Shown here: in pieces, positions 17,683-26,514 of the stretch | Numbering within the stretch: position 1 is the first letter of the stretch | Layout of the letters: every line of letters begins with the position of its first letter | NCBI RefSeq assembly: GCF_013205025.1 | Contig: NZ_JABMLE010000003.1 | Span: 651,332-715,331 of the forward strand | Reading direction: 5' to 3' | DNA: 64,000 nucleotides | Source of the DNA: Rathayibacter sp. VKM Ac-2857 | GTDB lineage: Bacteria; Actinomycetota; Actinomycetes; Actinomycetales; Microbacteriaceae | Made by a program: the position numbers and the translations under genes | The notes under the pieces: model-generated | Seen by the model: the letters and a program-made list of their open reading frames with translations, nothing else | The model's database searches: none | Told to the model about the DNA's origin: nothing

Positions 17683-17773
17683 CCCCGCAGGGCTGCCCTC
17701 CATGCTGGTCGACCAGCCCCGCAGGGCTGCCCTTCATGCTGGTCGAGTAGCCCCAAGGGGCGTATCGAGACCC
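17683..17773. repeat. REP-like cluster, locus 1
   Basis: Two units contain CATGCTGGTCGA(G/C)(T/C)AGCCCC followed by GGGCTGCC, and the second runs into GGGGCGTATCGAGACCC. The cluster belongs to the dispersed family seen at six loci in the window. It starts directly after the stop of the propeller gene. Confidence 0.85.
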
Positions 17774-17935
17774 GCCGTCACCAGCACGGCAGGTCTGCAG
17801 ACTCCTATTCTGGCGCGGGTGAATCCCGATTCCCCCGCTGCGTGGACTCTCGATCAGCATGGACTCCCGCCGCCGGATGCCCTAATGGCCTGAGCCGAAC
17901 GCGGTCCGACGGGCCGCAGGCGGGTCGCCCGGCAG

Positions 17936-18045
17936 TCATGCGTCCTTGAGCCGCAGCGTCGGCCGCTCCGCCAGCCACCAAGCCCAAGCCTAAGCACCAG
18001 CTACCGCACCTCCATAGGTACAGACCGAAGGAGAAGTCACGTACT
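17936..18045 (-). pseudogene. remnant of an acyltransferase-3 gene (3' end)
   Basis: Read on the minus strand, DFSFGLYLW (near 18030) and a later L-R-L-K-D-A-stop (TGA at 17936-17938) match DFSYGLYLW and LRLKDA of the intact acyltransferase at 20770-21774. The DNA between these blocks aligns with the intact gene except for an internal deletion of roughly 80 bases and scattered changes. The fragment is therefore a decayed duplicate of that gene's 3' end. It lies on the other side of the Septu-like island and retains a natural stop codon that the intact copy lacks. Confidence 0.75.
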
Positions 18046-18159
18046 CGCCAGGCACGCCCCATGTGGGCCCGCCGCGCCTCAGAGTTTATTCGGCGCCAAG
18101 GTCAAGCCGCCAGTTCCAAGACCTGATTGAATAGATGCGAATATCAAGAGTTGCGCACC

Positions 18160-18999
18160 CTAGAGAATGGCGAACCCACCTGCGCAATACCAATCATCCC
18201 CTGCAAGCGCTTCGAGCATTGCGCCTTCGCGAGAGTTCGAATCGAAACTAAATTCCTGCCGCGCAGACTCGCTGAGGTGCTCTCTAATCAGTTGTTCATG
18301 AGCGGATGGGAAATATCTTCCCAGTTGCTGATTTAGCTTTGCTAGATCGGCCCCAGAAACCTTTGAATATAAAGCAGCAAGCCCCAAGTCGTCGAAGCTT
18401 TGGGAGATCCTGCGCGACACGGTCGAATCGACCGAAGAGTCTGTCTCAACGAAAAAGCTGACAGTTCCCGCGTCTGAGTTTAGAACAGCCCTGAGCCACC
18501 TTCCCATATTCGGAAGTGCATAGGGGTGCAGGGCCTGAGTGTCAGGCGTTGTCCTGAAGACTGACAACATTCGGTGATTACAATCCCAGCAACAAGGAAT
18601 TAGGTTCCAGGGATCGATCGCCAAACCAGGAACTTTATCTTTTGGAATGAAATGATCGAGAGTAGAAGCCGCCCCATATTGACAGTAGCTGCACCGGTTC
18701 TGTCTCGCGCCGAGTAAGATCTCATCGTAAAATTCTCGTGCAGGCCTACCGATAGACGCGACTTGATTGGAGTAAAGCTTCTTGAGTTCACCCTCCGTCA
18801 AGCGTGAGATTGCGAAGGATTCTTTCGAGATAAGATAGATGAGGTGATTTTCAGCCGCTTCTTGCAGGCGAACGCTGTTTGTCTCAAACTGGTCAAGCTC
18901 CAGGCGCACTCGATCGGCGAGATCTCGATCATTCATCACCTCTACGCACGCTTCTGCGACTTGAGTCGCAGTTGCGGCAGGTGATCTAACGGGCCACAT
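18160..18999 (-). CDS. ptuB: HNH endonuclease, Septu PtuB-like
   Basis: This is a 279-residue protein with a central HNH nuclease core of the PtuB type. It has C103-x2-C106 (NRCSYCQYGA), then STLDHFIPKDKVPG with Asp115-His116, then DPWNLIPCCWDCNHRM with Asn132 and C137-x2-C140. The four cysteines would hold the zinc and His116/Asn132 belong to the active site. The flanking regions are helical. The start overlaps the end of the ATPase gene by 14 bases, so the pair is coupled. In Septu systems the ATPase (PtuA) and HNH protein (PtuB) together give phage resistance. Base composition is clearly more AT-rich than the surroundings, which fits acquisition by transfer. Confidence 0.85.
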   Translation of the reverse strand: MWPVRSPAATATQVAEACVEVMNDRDLADRVRLELDQFETNSVRLQEAAENHLIYLISKESFAISRLTEGELKKLYSNQVASIGRPAREFYDEILLGARQNRCSYCQYGAASTLDHFIPKDKVPGLAIDPWNLIPCCWDCNHRMLSVFRTTPDTQALHPYALPNMGRWLRAVLNSDAGTVSFFVETDSSVDSTVSRRISQSFDDLGLAALYSKVSGADLAKLNQQLGRYFPSAHEQLIREHLSESARQEFSFDSNSREGAMLEALAGDDWYCAGGFAIL

Positions 19000-20506
19000 C
19001 GGAAGTATTGCGGAGGTTGTACATCATGGCACGCAATATTGCTCGCCCCTCTTCGCCCAGTTGTCCTCCAAAAGAGGCAAGCGCTGAATCGTACGAATCG
19101 TGCGTCCCTGCCGCGGTGCTGAGCATGCGGTGAAACCCAGATGCAGTTACTTCGAGTCCGAACACCTCACTTGTCAAAGTGCCAACATTCTCACCGAAAG
19201 TTTCTTTATTCAGCCGGTCAATCGATGATTTATTTCCCCACCTATTGATCCTCCAGACGCAGGATCGAGGAACCTCTTGCAGAACGACAGGGGAATGTGT
19301 CGCGACAATGGCGACGCCATTGCGGTTGGTTAGGAGGTCGCTAAGCGCCCTAATAAAAGCAGAGAGAAGAGGCGGATGCAGGTGGGCTTCGGGCTCGTCG
19401 AGAAGCACAAGACTCTTTTCCTCGACTGTCTCAATCAGCTTTGTGATAGTTAGAAGAACGATCTTGTGACCAGAGCTGAGTAGCCCGAATATTCGCTCCA
19501 GATTGAAAAGGACGTCTTTGTCCGTGGCGCCATTCGTGATGATGTTTGAAATGTCTATCCGTCGAAAGACAGGGTCGCCCTCAAGAAGATCGAGCGCCCG
19601 TAACCATCGACTCTTTTTCGCCGGGAGAAGGCAAGACCTTGCCGATGCTAAAAGTTCCGCTGCTAGGTCGCTCGTCGACCTTGTCAGATAAACATTGTTT
19701 GTGTCCTGCGAGAGCTTTTTCAGTCCGACGTAATGGTAGGTAGGCCCTGTTGCGCGGTCCTCCGGCACATCGATCGGCTCGAATGCGTCGAAGGCTGAAA
19801 ATGATACGGAGACAATGTTACTGACCTGATCGTTCGTGCCCTGTTTCACCATGTGGTTCGTAAGCGTGTTCAGAAGAGTGCTCTTTCCAACGCCGTTCCG
19901 GCCAATCAAGACATGGATGTTCGAAGGGGGCAGTGAGTTTGGTTCGACCTCAAAGACCAGAGTGCTGGGTTCCGGGTGTGTCCAAAGCAGTTGGTAGCTG
20001 AAACGGAAGGGTGTTAGCTTCACGCCTCCGTGAGCCATTCGCGCAAATTGATCTCTTACGGTTTGCAGGGAGACATCGCGCAGTAGAGAAACTTTGGTAA
20101 CGTCTTCTTCCAGCGCACGCTCCAAAGAGTCTAAGTCGAATGCCAGATCCCTTAGATCGTGAAGAATCGAATTTCTTTTCTGATCCCCAAGCTTGGATAA
20201 TTCTTCATAGAAGTCGGCATCCTGTCCAATTGAGAAAAAGGAAGTGTCCAATGATTCGAACTCCGGCGGCAACGGCGGAGTTCGATGACCTAGTATCTTT
20301 TCGTCTTTTGATGACCGAGGCAGAAGGCCATTCATACCAATTTTTGTGCTGCCGATTGAGTGGCGGGTACCGTCGGCATCGACGTAAGAGACCGTATATA
20401 GAGTCTGGTATTTGAACCAATCGTCCCAGTAGGAGAGCGTCAAGTAGACAGCATCGCGCTCGAGTTCATGAGGGTTCGAAGACGAGCGTTGAACGATATA
20501 TTTCAC
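18986..20506 (-). CDS. ptuA: AAA/ABC-type ATPase, Septu PtuA-like
   Basis: This is a 506-residue ATPase. Walker A is at residues 202-210 (GRNGVGKST), an ABC-signature-like LSSGHKIV at 343-350, Walker B with the catalytic Glu at 365-373 (SLVLLDEPE) and the switch histidine in IVATHSPVVLQ at about 400-410. This arrangement is that of AAA_21/OLD-like ATPases used by PtuA. The first 190 residues have no domain I recognise and are longer than in many PtuA proteins. They could be a sensor region or mark a Septu subtype. The GTG start at 20504-20506 follows a G-rich Shine-Dalgarno. It is the first gene of the pair and is AT-richer than its neighbours. Confidence 0.85.
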   Translation of the reverse strand: MKYIVQRSSSNPHELERDAVYLTLSYWDDWFKYQTLYTVSYVDADGTRHSIGSTKIGMNGLLPRSSKDEKILGHRTPPLPPEFESLDTSFFSIGQDADFYEELSKLGDQKRNSILHDLRDLAFDLDSLERALEEDVTKVSLLRDVSLQTVRDQFARMAHGGVKLTPFRFSYQLLWTHPEPSTLVFEVEPNSLPPSNIHVLIGRNGVGKSTLLNTLTNHMVKQGTNDQVSNIVSVSFSAFDAFEPIDVPEDRATGPTYHYVGLKKLSQDTNNVYLTRSTSDLAAELLASARSCLLPAKKSRWLRALDLLEGDPVFRRIDISNIITNGATDKDVLFNLERIFGLLSSGHKIVLLTITKLIETVEEKSLVLLDEPEAHLHPPLLSAFIRALSDLLTNRNGVAIVATHSPVVLQEVPRSCVWRINRWGNKSSIDRLNKETFGENVGTLTSEVFGLEVTASGFHRMLSTAAGTHDSYDSALASFGGQLGEEGRAILRAMMYNLRNTSDVAR

Positions 20507-20769
20507 GCTACCCCCGCATAGATCGATCTTGATGTTGCTTAGGAGCCTAGTGCTGCAAGCTTCGTTGTGGCCAGTCGTATGCGCCTCCGATTGCGTACCG
20601 AGTCGAGCACAAGTTCGACTTGGGGAGGGGGAGCATGGAATCGATTACCTGAATGAAGCTCATATCCTTTCGCGCGGGACGTTCGGCCAACGAGCGATCG
20701 AAGTTACGAATTATGCGCAGAGGGCGAGTTGCGGCCCCGTGGGAGGGATGCAGGTGATACTTGCGGAGC
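20507..20769. other. AT-richer upstream region of the Septu-like pair
   Basis: No gene is seen here. The sequence shares the lower GC of the island and presumably contains the ptuA promoter. The junction with typical chromosomal DNA lies near 20800, inside the 3' end of the acyltransferase frame. Confidence 0.5.
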
Positions 20770-21774
20770 TCAGGACAATCCGTTTGAGCGATCTTTGCCC
20801 GGCTGCCGCGCGTCCTTCAACCGCAGCGCCGGCCGCTCCACCAGCCACCACGACGCCACCGCGAGCAGGAGCGTCACCACCACGACGAGCGCCAGGTCCG
20901 CCGCCATCGGCAGCCGCCCCAGCACCTCGAGCACGAGCTGCTGCACCGGATAGCTCCACAGGTACAGCCCGTACGAGAAGTCGCCGAACCGCGCCGCCCG
21001 CCGCAGCACCGGCAGCGATCCGGTGCCGACGACGATCACGAGCACCGGCAGCGCGATCCACAGCGCCACCTGCTGCAGCGGAGTCCCGGCCGCGAGGAGC
21101 AGCACCGCGAGCGCCACGACGCCGGCCGGCCAGCGCAGCCACCGGGCCGGCACCAGCAGCCGCACCGCCGCGGCCGCCGCGAAGAACGCGCACAGCTCCG
21201 CGGAGGACCCGAGCGCTCCGCCCAGCCCCGTCACCACCCCGAGCCCCACGAGCGCCACCACCGCGAGCACCCCGCGAGCCCGCCCCGGCACCCAGCGCAG
21301 CGCCAGCACCCCGAGGTAGCAGCAGAACTCCACCCCGAGCGTCCACAGCGAGCCGTTCACCGCCGGCCGCGCGTGCACCGCCGAGTCGAAGACGCCCGGC
21401 AGCTCGTACTGCGCCAGCAGCGGCACGTTGAGCGCGTAGGCCCAGGTCTGCGGCGAGGAGAAGTACGCCCCGACCGGCAGCGACGACACCAGCGGCCCGA
21501 GCAGGAGCATGCTCACCGCGACCACGACGATCAGCGCCGGGAAGATCCGCAGCACCCGGTGCCAGAGGAACCGCCCCGCGCTCGGCGCGCGCTCCATGCT
21601 CCCCGCGATCAGGAACCCGCTGACGCAGAAGAACACCGAGACCCCGAGCGAGTGCACGGGCAGCCCGAGCAGCCGCGGCGCCGGCTCGCCGAGCAGCACG
21701 GCGCCGTGCCCGACGATCACCATCAGCGCGGCGACCAGCCGCAGGGCGTCGAAGTCGTTGCCGCGCGCAGTCAC
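20770..21774 (-). CDS. acyltransferase 3 family membrane protein
   Basis: This is a 334-residue polytopic protein of the acyltransferase-3 family (PF01757), which O-acylates exported sugars or peptidoglycan. Diagnostic features are NDFDALRLVAALMVIVGHGA at the N-terminus with the catalytic-type His, SVFFCVSGFLIAGS, and a late GDFSYGLYLWSYPVQQL with VERPALRLKDA. About ten helices are present. The start is the GTG at 21772-21774. The last ten residues (RQPGKDRSNGLS) lie beyond the family-typical end and are encoded by sequence that belongs to the adjoining island. The degenerate copy at 17936 stops right after LRLKDA. The gene thus seems to have lost its native stop when the island joined. Confidence 0.85.
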   Translation of the reverse strand: MTARGNDFDALRLVAALMVIVGHGAVLLGEPAPRLLGLPVHSLGVSVFFCVSGFLIAGSMERAPSAGRFLWHRVLRIFPALIVVVAVSMLLLGPLVSSLPVGAYFSSPQTWAYALNVPLLAQYELPGVFDSAVHARPAVNGSLWTLGVEFCCYLGVLALRWVPGRARGVLAVVALVGLGVVTGLGGALGSSAELCAFFAAAAAVRLLVPARWLRWPAGVVALAVLLLAAGTPLQQVALWIALPVLVIVVGTGSLPVLRRAARFGDFSYGLYLWSYPVQQLVLEVLGRLPMAADLALVVVVTLLLAVASWWLVERPALRLKDARQPGKDRSNGLS

Positions 21775-21811
21775 GCCCTCACCGTAGGGGGCGCGAGCGA
21801 CACCGCGAGCC

Positions 21812-22261
21812 TCAGTCGAAGCGCATCCCCTCCGGCCGCGGCGGCAGCACGAACAGGATCAGCAGGAACACCGCGCCCGCGATCGGGATGAACAGCGCGA
21901 AGATCCACATCCCGCTGCGGTTCACGTCGTGCAGCCGCCGCCAGATCAGCGCGAGCGAGGGCACCAGCGTGCCGAGCGCGATCGCCCCCGCGAGCACGGC
22001 GACCCACGGCGTCGCGAAGTCCAGCTCGCCCGAGCGGAACGGCGTGAACGACAGCTGCAGCCCCGGCTCCGAGCCGTCGAGCAACTGCAGCGCGAGGTTC
22101 AGCAGGGTCGCCGCCAGGATGATCCACCAGTACTCCGCGCGGCTCGCCCTGCCCCGGAAGCGCGCGTACTGCGCGAAGAAGCGGCGCACCGCGGCGAGCG
22201 GAGGAGCGCCGTAGTACGGCTGGCCGAGGGCGGGAGGCGTGCTCAGATCCATGCCCTCCAC
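21812..22261 (-). CDS. DUF805 membrane protein
   Basis: This is a 149-residue DUF805 protein. It opens with a cytoplasmic head, then FRGRASRAEYWWIILAATLLN, which is the family signature. Three more hydrophobic segments follow, with LIWRRLHDVNRSGMWIF (a second signature, RRLHDxxxSG) near residue 110, and it ends RPEGMRFD. Family function is unknown. The GTG at 22259-22261 or the ATG at 22250-22252 could be the start; the GGAGG nearby sits too close to the ATG to decide. Confidence 0.85.
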   Translation of the reverse strand: MEGMDLSTPPALGQPYYGAPPLAAVRRFFAQYARFRGRASRAEYWWIILAATLLNLALQLLDGSEPGLQLSFTPFRSGELDFATPWVAVLAGAIALGTLVPSLALIWRRLHDVNRSGMWIFALFIPIAGAVFLLILFVLPPRPEGMRFD

Positions 22262-22315
22262 GCTATCCGGCAGTCATCGGGCAGGTCATCGCCCGCCGGG
22301 AGGAGGCGCCTCGCC

Positions 22316-23563
22316 CTAGCGGACCGCCGCGCCCTGCTCCCGCCGCACGGCGCTCGTCGCGCGCGCCTCCACGACCAGGCTCACCACGAGCCCGACCGCG
22401 ATCATCACGATCGCCACCCACGGCAGCAGGTCGAGTCCGCTCAGGTCGATGGTCAGCCCGCCGACGATCGCGCCGCCGCCGATGCCGATGTTGAACGCCG
22501 TCGTCTGCAGCGCGGCGGCGAGGCTGCGCAGCTGGAACGACGAGGTGCGCAGCATCCGCGTCTGCAGCATCGCCGGGATGCCGCCGAAGGCGATGTTCCA
22601 GACGATCGCGGCGACGACGATCGCGACCGTGGCCTGCGAGCCGGCGGCCAGCCCGAGGGCGACCAGTGCGATCACGACGGCGATCGCCGCGACCACGAAG
22701 CCGGAGCGCGGGAAGCGGTCGGTCGCGAAGCCGGCGAGCACGAGGCCCACCGCCCCCGCGCCGCCGAACGCGAAGAGGAGCAGGGGCACGCTGTCGGAGG
22801 AGAACGACGCGTTCTCGAGCCACGGCGTGATGTAGGTCGAGAGCGTGTTCTGGCCGATCAGCACCAGCAGGATGACCACGCAGACGCCGATGATGCGCGG
22901 CAGGCTGCGGTCCTTGCGGGCGGGCAGCCGGATCTCGCCAGTGCGCAGCGGGATGCTGTGGTCGACCGCCGGCAGGAACTTCACGACCAGCAGCGCCAGC
23001 AGCAGCACGATCGCGCCGAGGATCGCGAAGGTCGGCCGCCAGCCGAACGCGTGGCCGAGCGCGGTGCCCACCGGCACGCCGAGCACGAACGCCGCCGAGC
23101 CGCCGCCGGCCGTGATCGCGGTCGCCCGGCCGAGGTGCTCCGGAGCGACGAGGTGCGCCGAGTAGGCGGCGACGATCGCCCAGAACAGCCCGTGCGCGAG
23201 TCCGCCGAGGATGCGCGCGCCGACCAGCAGCGCGAACGTCGGCGCGAGCGCGGCCAGCACGTTCGCGACCGCGATCGTGCACAGCGCGATGAGGAGCAGG
23301 CTCTTCCGCGAGAACCGCTGCGTCACGAGCGTCAGCGGCGTCGTCGCGATCACGACGGTCGCCGCGAAGATCGTCACCAGCTGACCGGTCAGCGGGATGC
23401 TCACGCCGAGTTCCCGCGACATGTCCGGGATGAGGCCGGTCGGCAGGAACTCGCTGGTGACCGACACGAAGACGGCGCCGGCGAGCGTGAGCAGGCCGAT
23501 CCAGGGGAAGGCGGCGGGGGAGGTCGTGCGGGTGCTGGAGCTGGTGCGCGGAGGGGTGTTCAC
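22316..23563 (-). CDS. MFS transporter, DHA1-type efflux
   Basis: This is a 415-residue major facilitator with 12 predicted helices. The N-terminal half carries SEFLPTGLIPDMSRELGVS and the A-loop-type motif TLVTQRFSRKSLLLIAL. The ARILGGLAHGLFWAIV motif is typical of the AraJ/YdhP-type drug or sugar efflux group. The C-terminal half repeats the pattern. It starts with GTG at 23561-23563. The segment between its start and the next gene contains CCTGAGGG and CCCTCAGG facing each other 50 bases apart, possibly part of its leader. The substrate is not known; small molecule or sugar export is likely. Confidence 0.85.
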   Translation of the reverse strand: MNTPPRTSSSTRTTSPAAFPWIGLLTLAGAVFVSVTSEFLPTGLIPDMSRELGVSIPLTGQLVTIFAATVVIATTPLTLVTQRFSRKSLLLIALCTIAVANVLAALAPTFALLVGARILGGLAHGLFWAIVAAYSAHLVAPEHLGRATAITAGGGSAAFVLGVPVGTALGHAFGWRPTFAILGAIVLLLALLVVKFLPAVDHSIPLRTGEIRLPARKDRSLPRIIGVCVVILLVLIGQNTLSTYITPWLENASFSSDSVPLLLFAFGGAGAVGLVLAGFATDRFPRSGFVVAAIAVVIALVALGLAAGSQATVAIVVAAIVWNIAFGGIPAMLQTRMLRTSSFQLRSLAAALQTTAFNIGIGGGAIVGGLTIDLSGLDLLPWVAIVMIAVGLVVSLVVEARATSAVRREQGAAVR

Positions 23564-23656
23564 GGTGTCCTGAGGGAGGTGGGGCGGGCGGCGACCATCA
23601 AGCCTCGCACGCCCCGGCCCCCCTCAGGTGTCCGGCGGGTTACTTCGCGACGGTGC

Positions 23657-24722
23657 TCACTTGACGACCGTCTTGGCCGCGCTGGTCTTGCTCAGCGTCG
23701 TGTAGCCCGCCTTCGTGCCGGTGACCGTCACCGTGATCGCCTTGCCCGCGTCCGCCGACACCGTCTTGTAGGTCGCGGACGTCGCGCCCGAGATCGCCGT
23801 GCCGCCGCGCTTCCACTGGTAGCTCAGCGCGACGGGCGCCGGCGACCAGGTGCCCGGCACCGCGGTGAGGGTCTGGCCGACCTTCGCCGTGCCGGTGATC
23901 GTCGGGGTCGCGCCGGTCAGCACGCCGCCGGTGACGACCGCCGTGGTGGCGCTGGTCTTGGTGGCGGGGGAGTAGCCGGTCCTGGTGGAGGTGACGCTCA
24001 CGGTGATCGTGGCGCCGGCGTCCGAGGCCTTGAGCACGTAGGTCTTCGCGGTGGCGCCGGTGATGTACGTGCCGCCGTTCTTCTTCCACTGGTAGCTCAG
24101 CGTCGTGCCGGAGTCCCAGGTGCCCGGGTTCGCGGTGAGGGTCGAGCCGACCTTCGTCGTGCCGGTGATCGTCGGCGTCGGCATGAGCGTCTGCAGTGCT
24201 GCCTTCGCCGTGACCGCGGCGCTGGTCTTGGTGACCGCGGTGTAGCCGGACTTGGTGCCGGTGACGGCGACGGTGATCGCCGCGCCGGCGTCGGCCGCGA
24301 CGAGCGTGTAGGTGCTCGCGGTCGCCCCGCTGATCGCGGTGCCGTTGCGCTGCCACTGGTACGCGAGCGTGACGGGCGCGGGCGTCCAGGTCCCGGGGAC
24401 GGCGGTCAGCTTCTGGCCGACGGTCGCGGTGCCGGTGATGGTCGGCGTCGCTCCGGTGATGACGGCGCCGTTGGTGACGGCCGCGGTCGTCGCGCTGGTC
24501 TTGGTGGCGGGGGAGTAGCCGGTCTTGGTGCCGGTGACGCTCACGGTCAGCGTCGCTCCGGCGTCGGAGGACTTGAGCACGTACGTCTTCGCGGTGGCGC
24601 CGGAGATGTAGGTGCCGCCGTTCTTCTTCCACTGGTAGCTCAGCGTCACGCCCGAGTCCCAGGTGCCCGGGTTCGCGGTGAGCGTCGACCCGACGGTGGT
24701 GCTGCCGGTGATGGTCGGCGTC
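23657..24722 (-). repeat. 543-bp tandem duplication within the Ig-like gene
   Basis: The sequence GCATNAGCGTCTGCAG recurs at 24181 and 24725, and the segments between recur with few changes. Two 543-bp (181-codon) units each encode two Ig-like repeats. The high identity implies a recent duplication and possible copy-number variation. Confidence 0.8.
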
Positions 24723-26335
24723 GGCATCAGCGTCTGCAGCGGCAGCCCGATCTGGGTGGCCGAGCTCGTGCGGGTCGCGGTCGTGTAGCCGTACTTCGTG
24801 CCGGTGACACTGACGGTGAGCGCGGTCCCGGAGTCGGCCGACGTGACGGCGTAGCTGCTCCCCGTGGCCCCCGCGATCGCGGTCCCGTTGCGCTTCCACT
24901 GGTACGCCAGCTCGACGGGCGCGGGACCCCAGTTGCCCGGGTTCGCGGTGAGCGTCCCGCCGATCGCGGAGGACCCGGTGACGGTCGGCACGGAGTTCGT
25001 GAGCGACCCCGCGGTGACGGTGACGGCGGCACTGGTGCGCGAGGCCGTCGCGTAGCCGGCCTTGGTACCGGTGACCTGCACGGTGATCGCGTTGCCGAGA
25101 TCCCACTGCGAGACGACGTACTGAGGACCGGTCGCGTCGCTGATCGGAGAGCCGTTGCTCAGCCACTGGTAGCTGAGCGCCACCGGCGAGGGGCCCCAGG
25201 TGCCGGGAACCGCGGTCAGCGTGTCACCCGCGGTCGCGGACCCGCTGATGGTCGGCGTCGGCGCGGTGAGAGTGCCGACGTTCGCGAGCGTCAGAACGAA
25301 GTCGCCCTCGTGGAAGGAGTAGTTGCCCACCTGGATGAAATACGTCCTACCGGCTGTCGCGGGGAACTCGACATTGGCGCGGTCAGCGGAGTGCTCGTTG
25401 TACCCGGGCTCCGCATCCGCGTCTCCGCAACCGAGCTCACGACCCGGCGTCACGCCATCGGATTCGAAAACGGCGACGTTCATCGGCGAGTAGCTGTCGC
25501 CGACGTCCGCCCGCAAGCTTCCCGTGGAGGTCGCCCGGTACTTGTACCAAACCGACCCCATGAACGGGTTGTAGTCGCATCCCGCGTACGGCTGATACCA
25601 GTTGCTGTCGACCTTGAGGGTCGACCCCTCGATGGTCGCCGGGAGGGTGGAGATCGAGGAGGCCGAGGAATAAGTCGTGTTCGGGACTGCAGCGCTGGCA
25701 GAGAGGGAGAACTGCGCAGTTCCAGTCGGCACGTCCAACGAGGAGATGTCGGAGCTGACCTGGAAGTAGTAGGTGCGGCCGGCCTCCGCCTGCACGAAGT
25801 TCTGATCGCGGTAGCCGATCTCGGCGCAGCTGATCCGTGTCGCGTCCGTGATCGGGCCCTCGACGAAGGCGCTGGTGATCTGTGTGTACCCCGGCGACTT
25901 CCCGTTGAAGGTCAGCGTCTGCCGCTTGGTCGAGACGTACTTGAACCAGATCGAGCTGTCTCCGCCCTCGAAGTACTCGCTGTAGTCCGGATCAGTGGTG
26001 CGGCATGTTGAAATCTCGCCCTCAGACAGCGTCGCGCCCTCGTAAGGAACGCCGTACGCGGAGTACGGCAGGCTCGTGACGACGGTCGCGTTCTCGCGCA
26101 GGTCGTTCGCGGGCGGCGTCGCGGCGACCAGCGCACGCGGCTCGGCGGCCTGCGGCGCGGCCTGGCGGGCGGCCGGTTCCTTCGTGTGCCACTCCCCGGA
26201 GGTCTCCGAGACCGGCGCGGCCGACGGTGCGGCTTCCGCGGCAGCCGCCGCCGGAGCGACCAGCAGCCCGAAGCCGACCGCGAGGGCGGTGGCGAGGGCG
26301 AGGACCCGCGCGCGGGCGGGACGGTGTTCGGGCAT
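23657..26335 (-). CDS. large secreted protein with six Ig-like repeats
   Basis: This is an 892-residue exported protein starting at the ATG at 26333-26335, with GGAG seven bases upstream. A signal peptide (ARVLALATALAVGFGLLVAPAA) is followed by an Ala/Pro-rich stretch. Two beta-rich domains of about 150 residues then occur, each with a WFKYVSTKRQT/VWYKYRATSTG motif and a GRTYYFQV/GRTYFIQVG motif, like pre-peptidase C-terminal domains. The last 530 residues are six tandem Ig-like repeats of about 90 residues: TPTI(S/T)G, LTAxPGxW, YQW, GAT, GTKxGY. Repeats 3-4 and 5-6 are nearly identical pairs. There is no sortase or membrane anchor, so it is probably released or held to the surface non-covalently. 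Adhesion or surface coating is a guess. Confidence 0.85.
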   Translation of the reverse strand: MPEHRPARARVLALATALAVGFGLLVAPAAAAAEAAPSAAPVSETSGEWHTKEPAARQAAPQAAEPRALVAATPPANDLRENATVVTSLPYSAYGVPYEGATLSEGEISTCRTTDPDYSEYFEGGDSSIWFKYVSTKRQTLTFNGKSPGYTQITSAFVEGPITDATRISCAEIGYRDQNFVQAEAGRTYYFQVSSDISSLDVPTGTAQFSLSASAAVPNTTYSSASSISTLPATIEGSTLKVDSNWYQPYAGCDYNPFMGSVWYKYRATSTGSLRADVGDSYSPMNVAVFESDGVTPGRELGCGDADAEPGYNEHSADRANVEFPATAGRTYFIQVGNYSFHEGDFVLTLANVGTLTAPTPTISGSATAGDTLTAVPGTWGPSPVALSYQWLSNGSPISDATGPQYVVSQWDLGNAITVQVTGTKAGYATASRTSAAVTVTAGSLTNSVPTVTGSSAIGGTLTANPGNWGPAPVELAYQWKRNGTAIAGATGSSYAVTSADSGTALTVSVTGTKYGYTTATRTSSATQIGLPLQTLMPTPTITGSTTVGSTLTANPGTWDSGVTLSYQWKKNGGTYISGATAKTYVLKSSDAGATLTVSVTGTKTGYSPATKTSATTAAVTNGAVITGATPTITGTATVGQKLTAVPGTWTPAPVTLAYQWQRNGTAISGATASTYTLVAADAGAAITVAVTGTKSGYTAVTKTSAAVTAKAALQTLMPTPTITGTTKVGSTLTANPGTWDSGTTLSYQWKKNGGTYITGATAKTYVLKASDAGATITVSVTSTRTGYSPATKTSATTAVVTGGVLTGATPTITGTAKVGQTLTAVPGTWSPAPVALSYQWKRGGTAISGATSATYKTVSADAGKAITVTVTGTKAGYTTLSKTSAAKTVVK

Positions 26336-26514
26336 GACGACTCCAGGGCGAGCGGCGAGCGGGTGGCAGTGCGGTGCCTGCGGGACACGAGCGCGGCTGA
26401 ACGACGTCCGTCGAGAAGGCTCCTCAGTGTGATGAGATTCACAGGGAGCGGATACCACCCGTTCGGGGCGGCCTGGAGAGAACTACTCAGTGGCGCACTG
26501 CTCGGCGCCGGCCA

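Noticed and set aside
17683-17893. Short ORFs reading LDQHG/MLVE-type peptides in the repeat clusters
   Set aside because: They arise from the repeat sequence itself in every frame and have no ribosome-binding sites or conservation beyond the repeats.
20529-21431. 300-codon plus-strand frame over the acyltransferase
   Set aside because: It is Ala/Pro/Arg low complexity and antisense to a clear membrane protein.
23571-23631. Facing CCTGAGGG and CCCTCAGG between the MFS and Ig-like genes
   Set aside because: The arms are 8 bases and 45 bases apart in GC-rich DNA. It could be chance, so it is mentioned only in the MFS entry.
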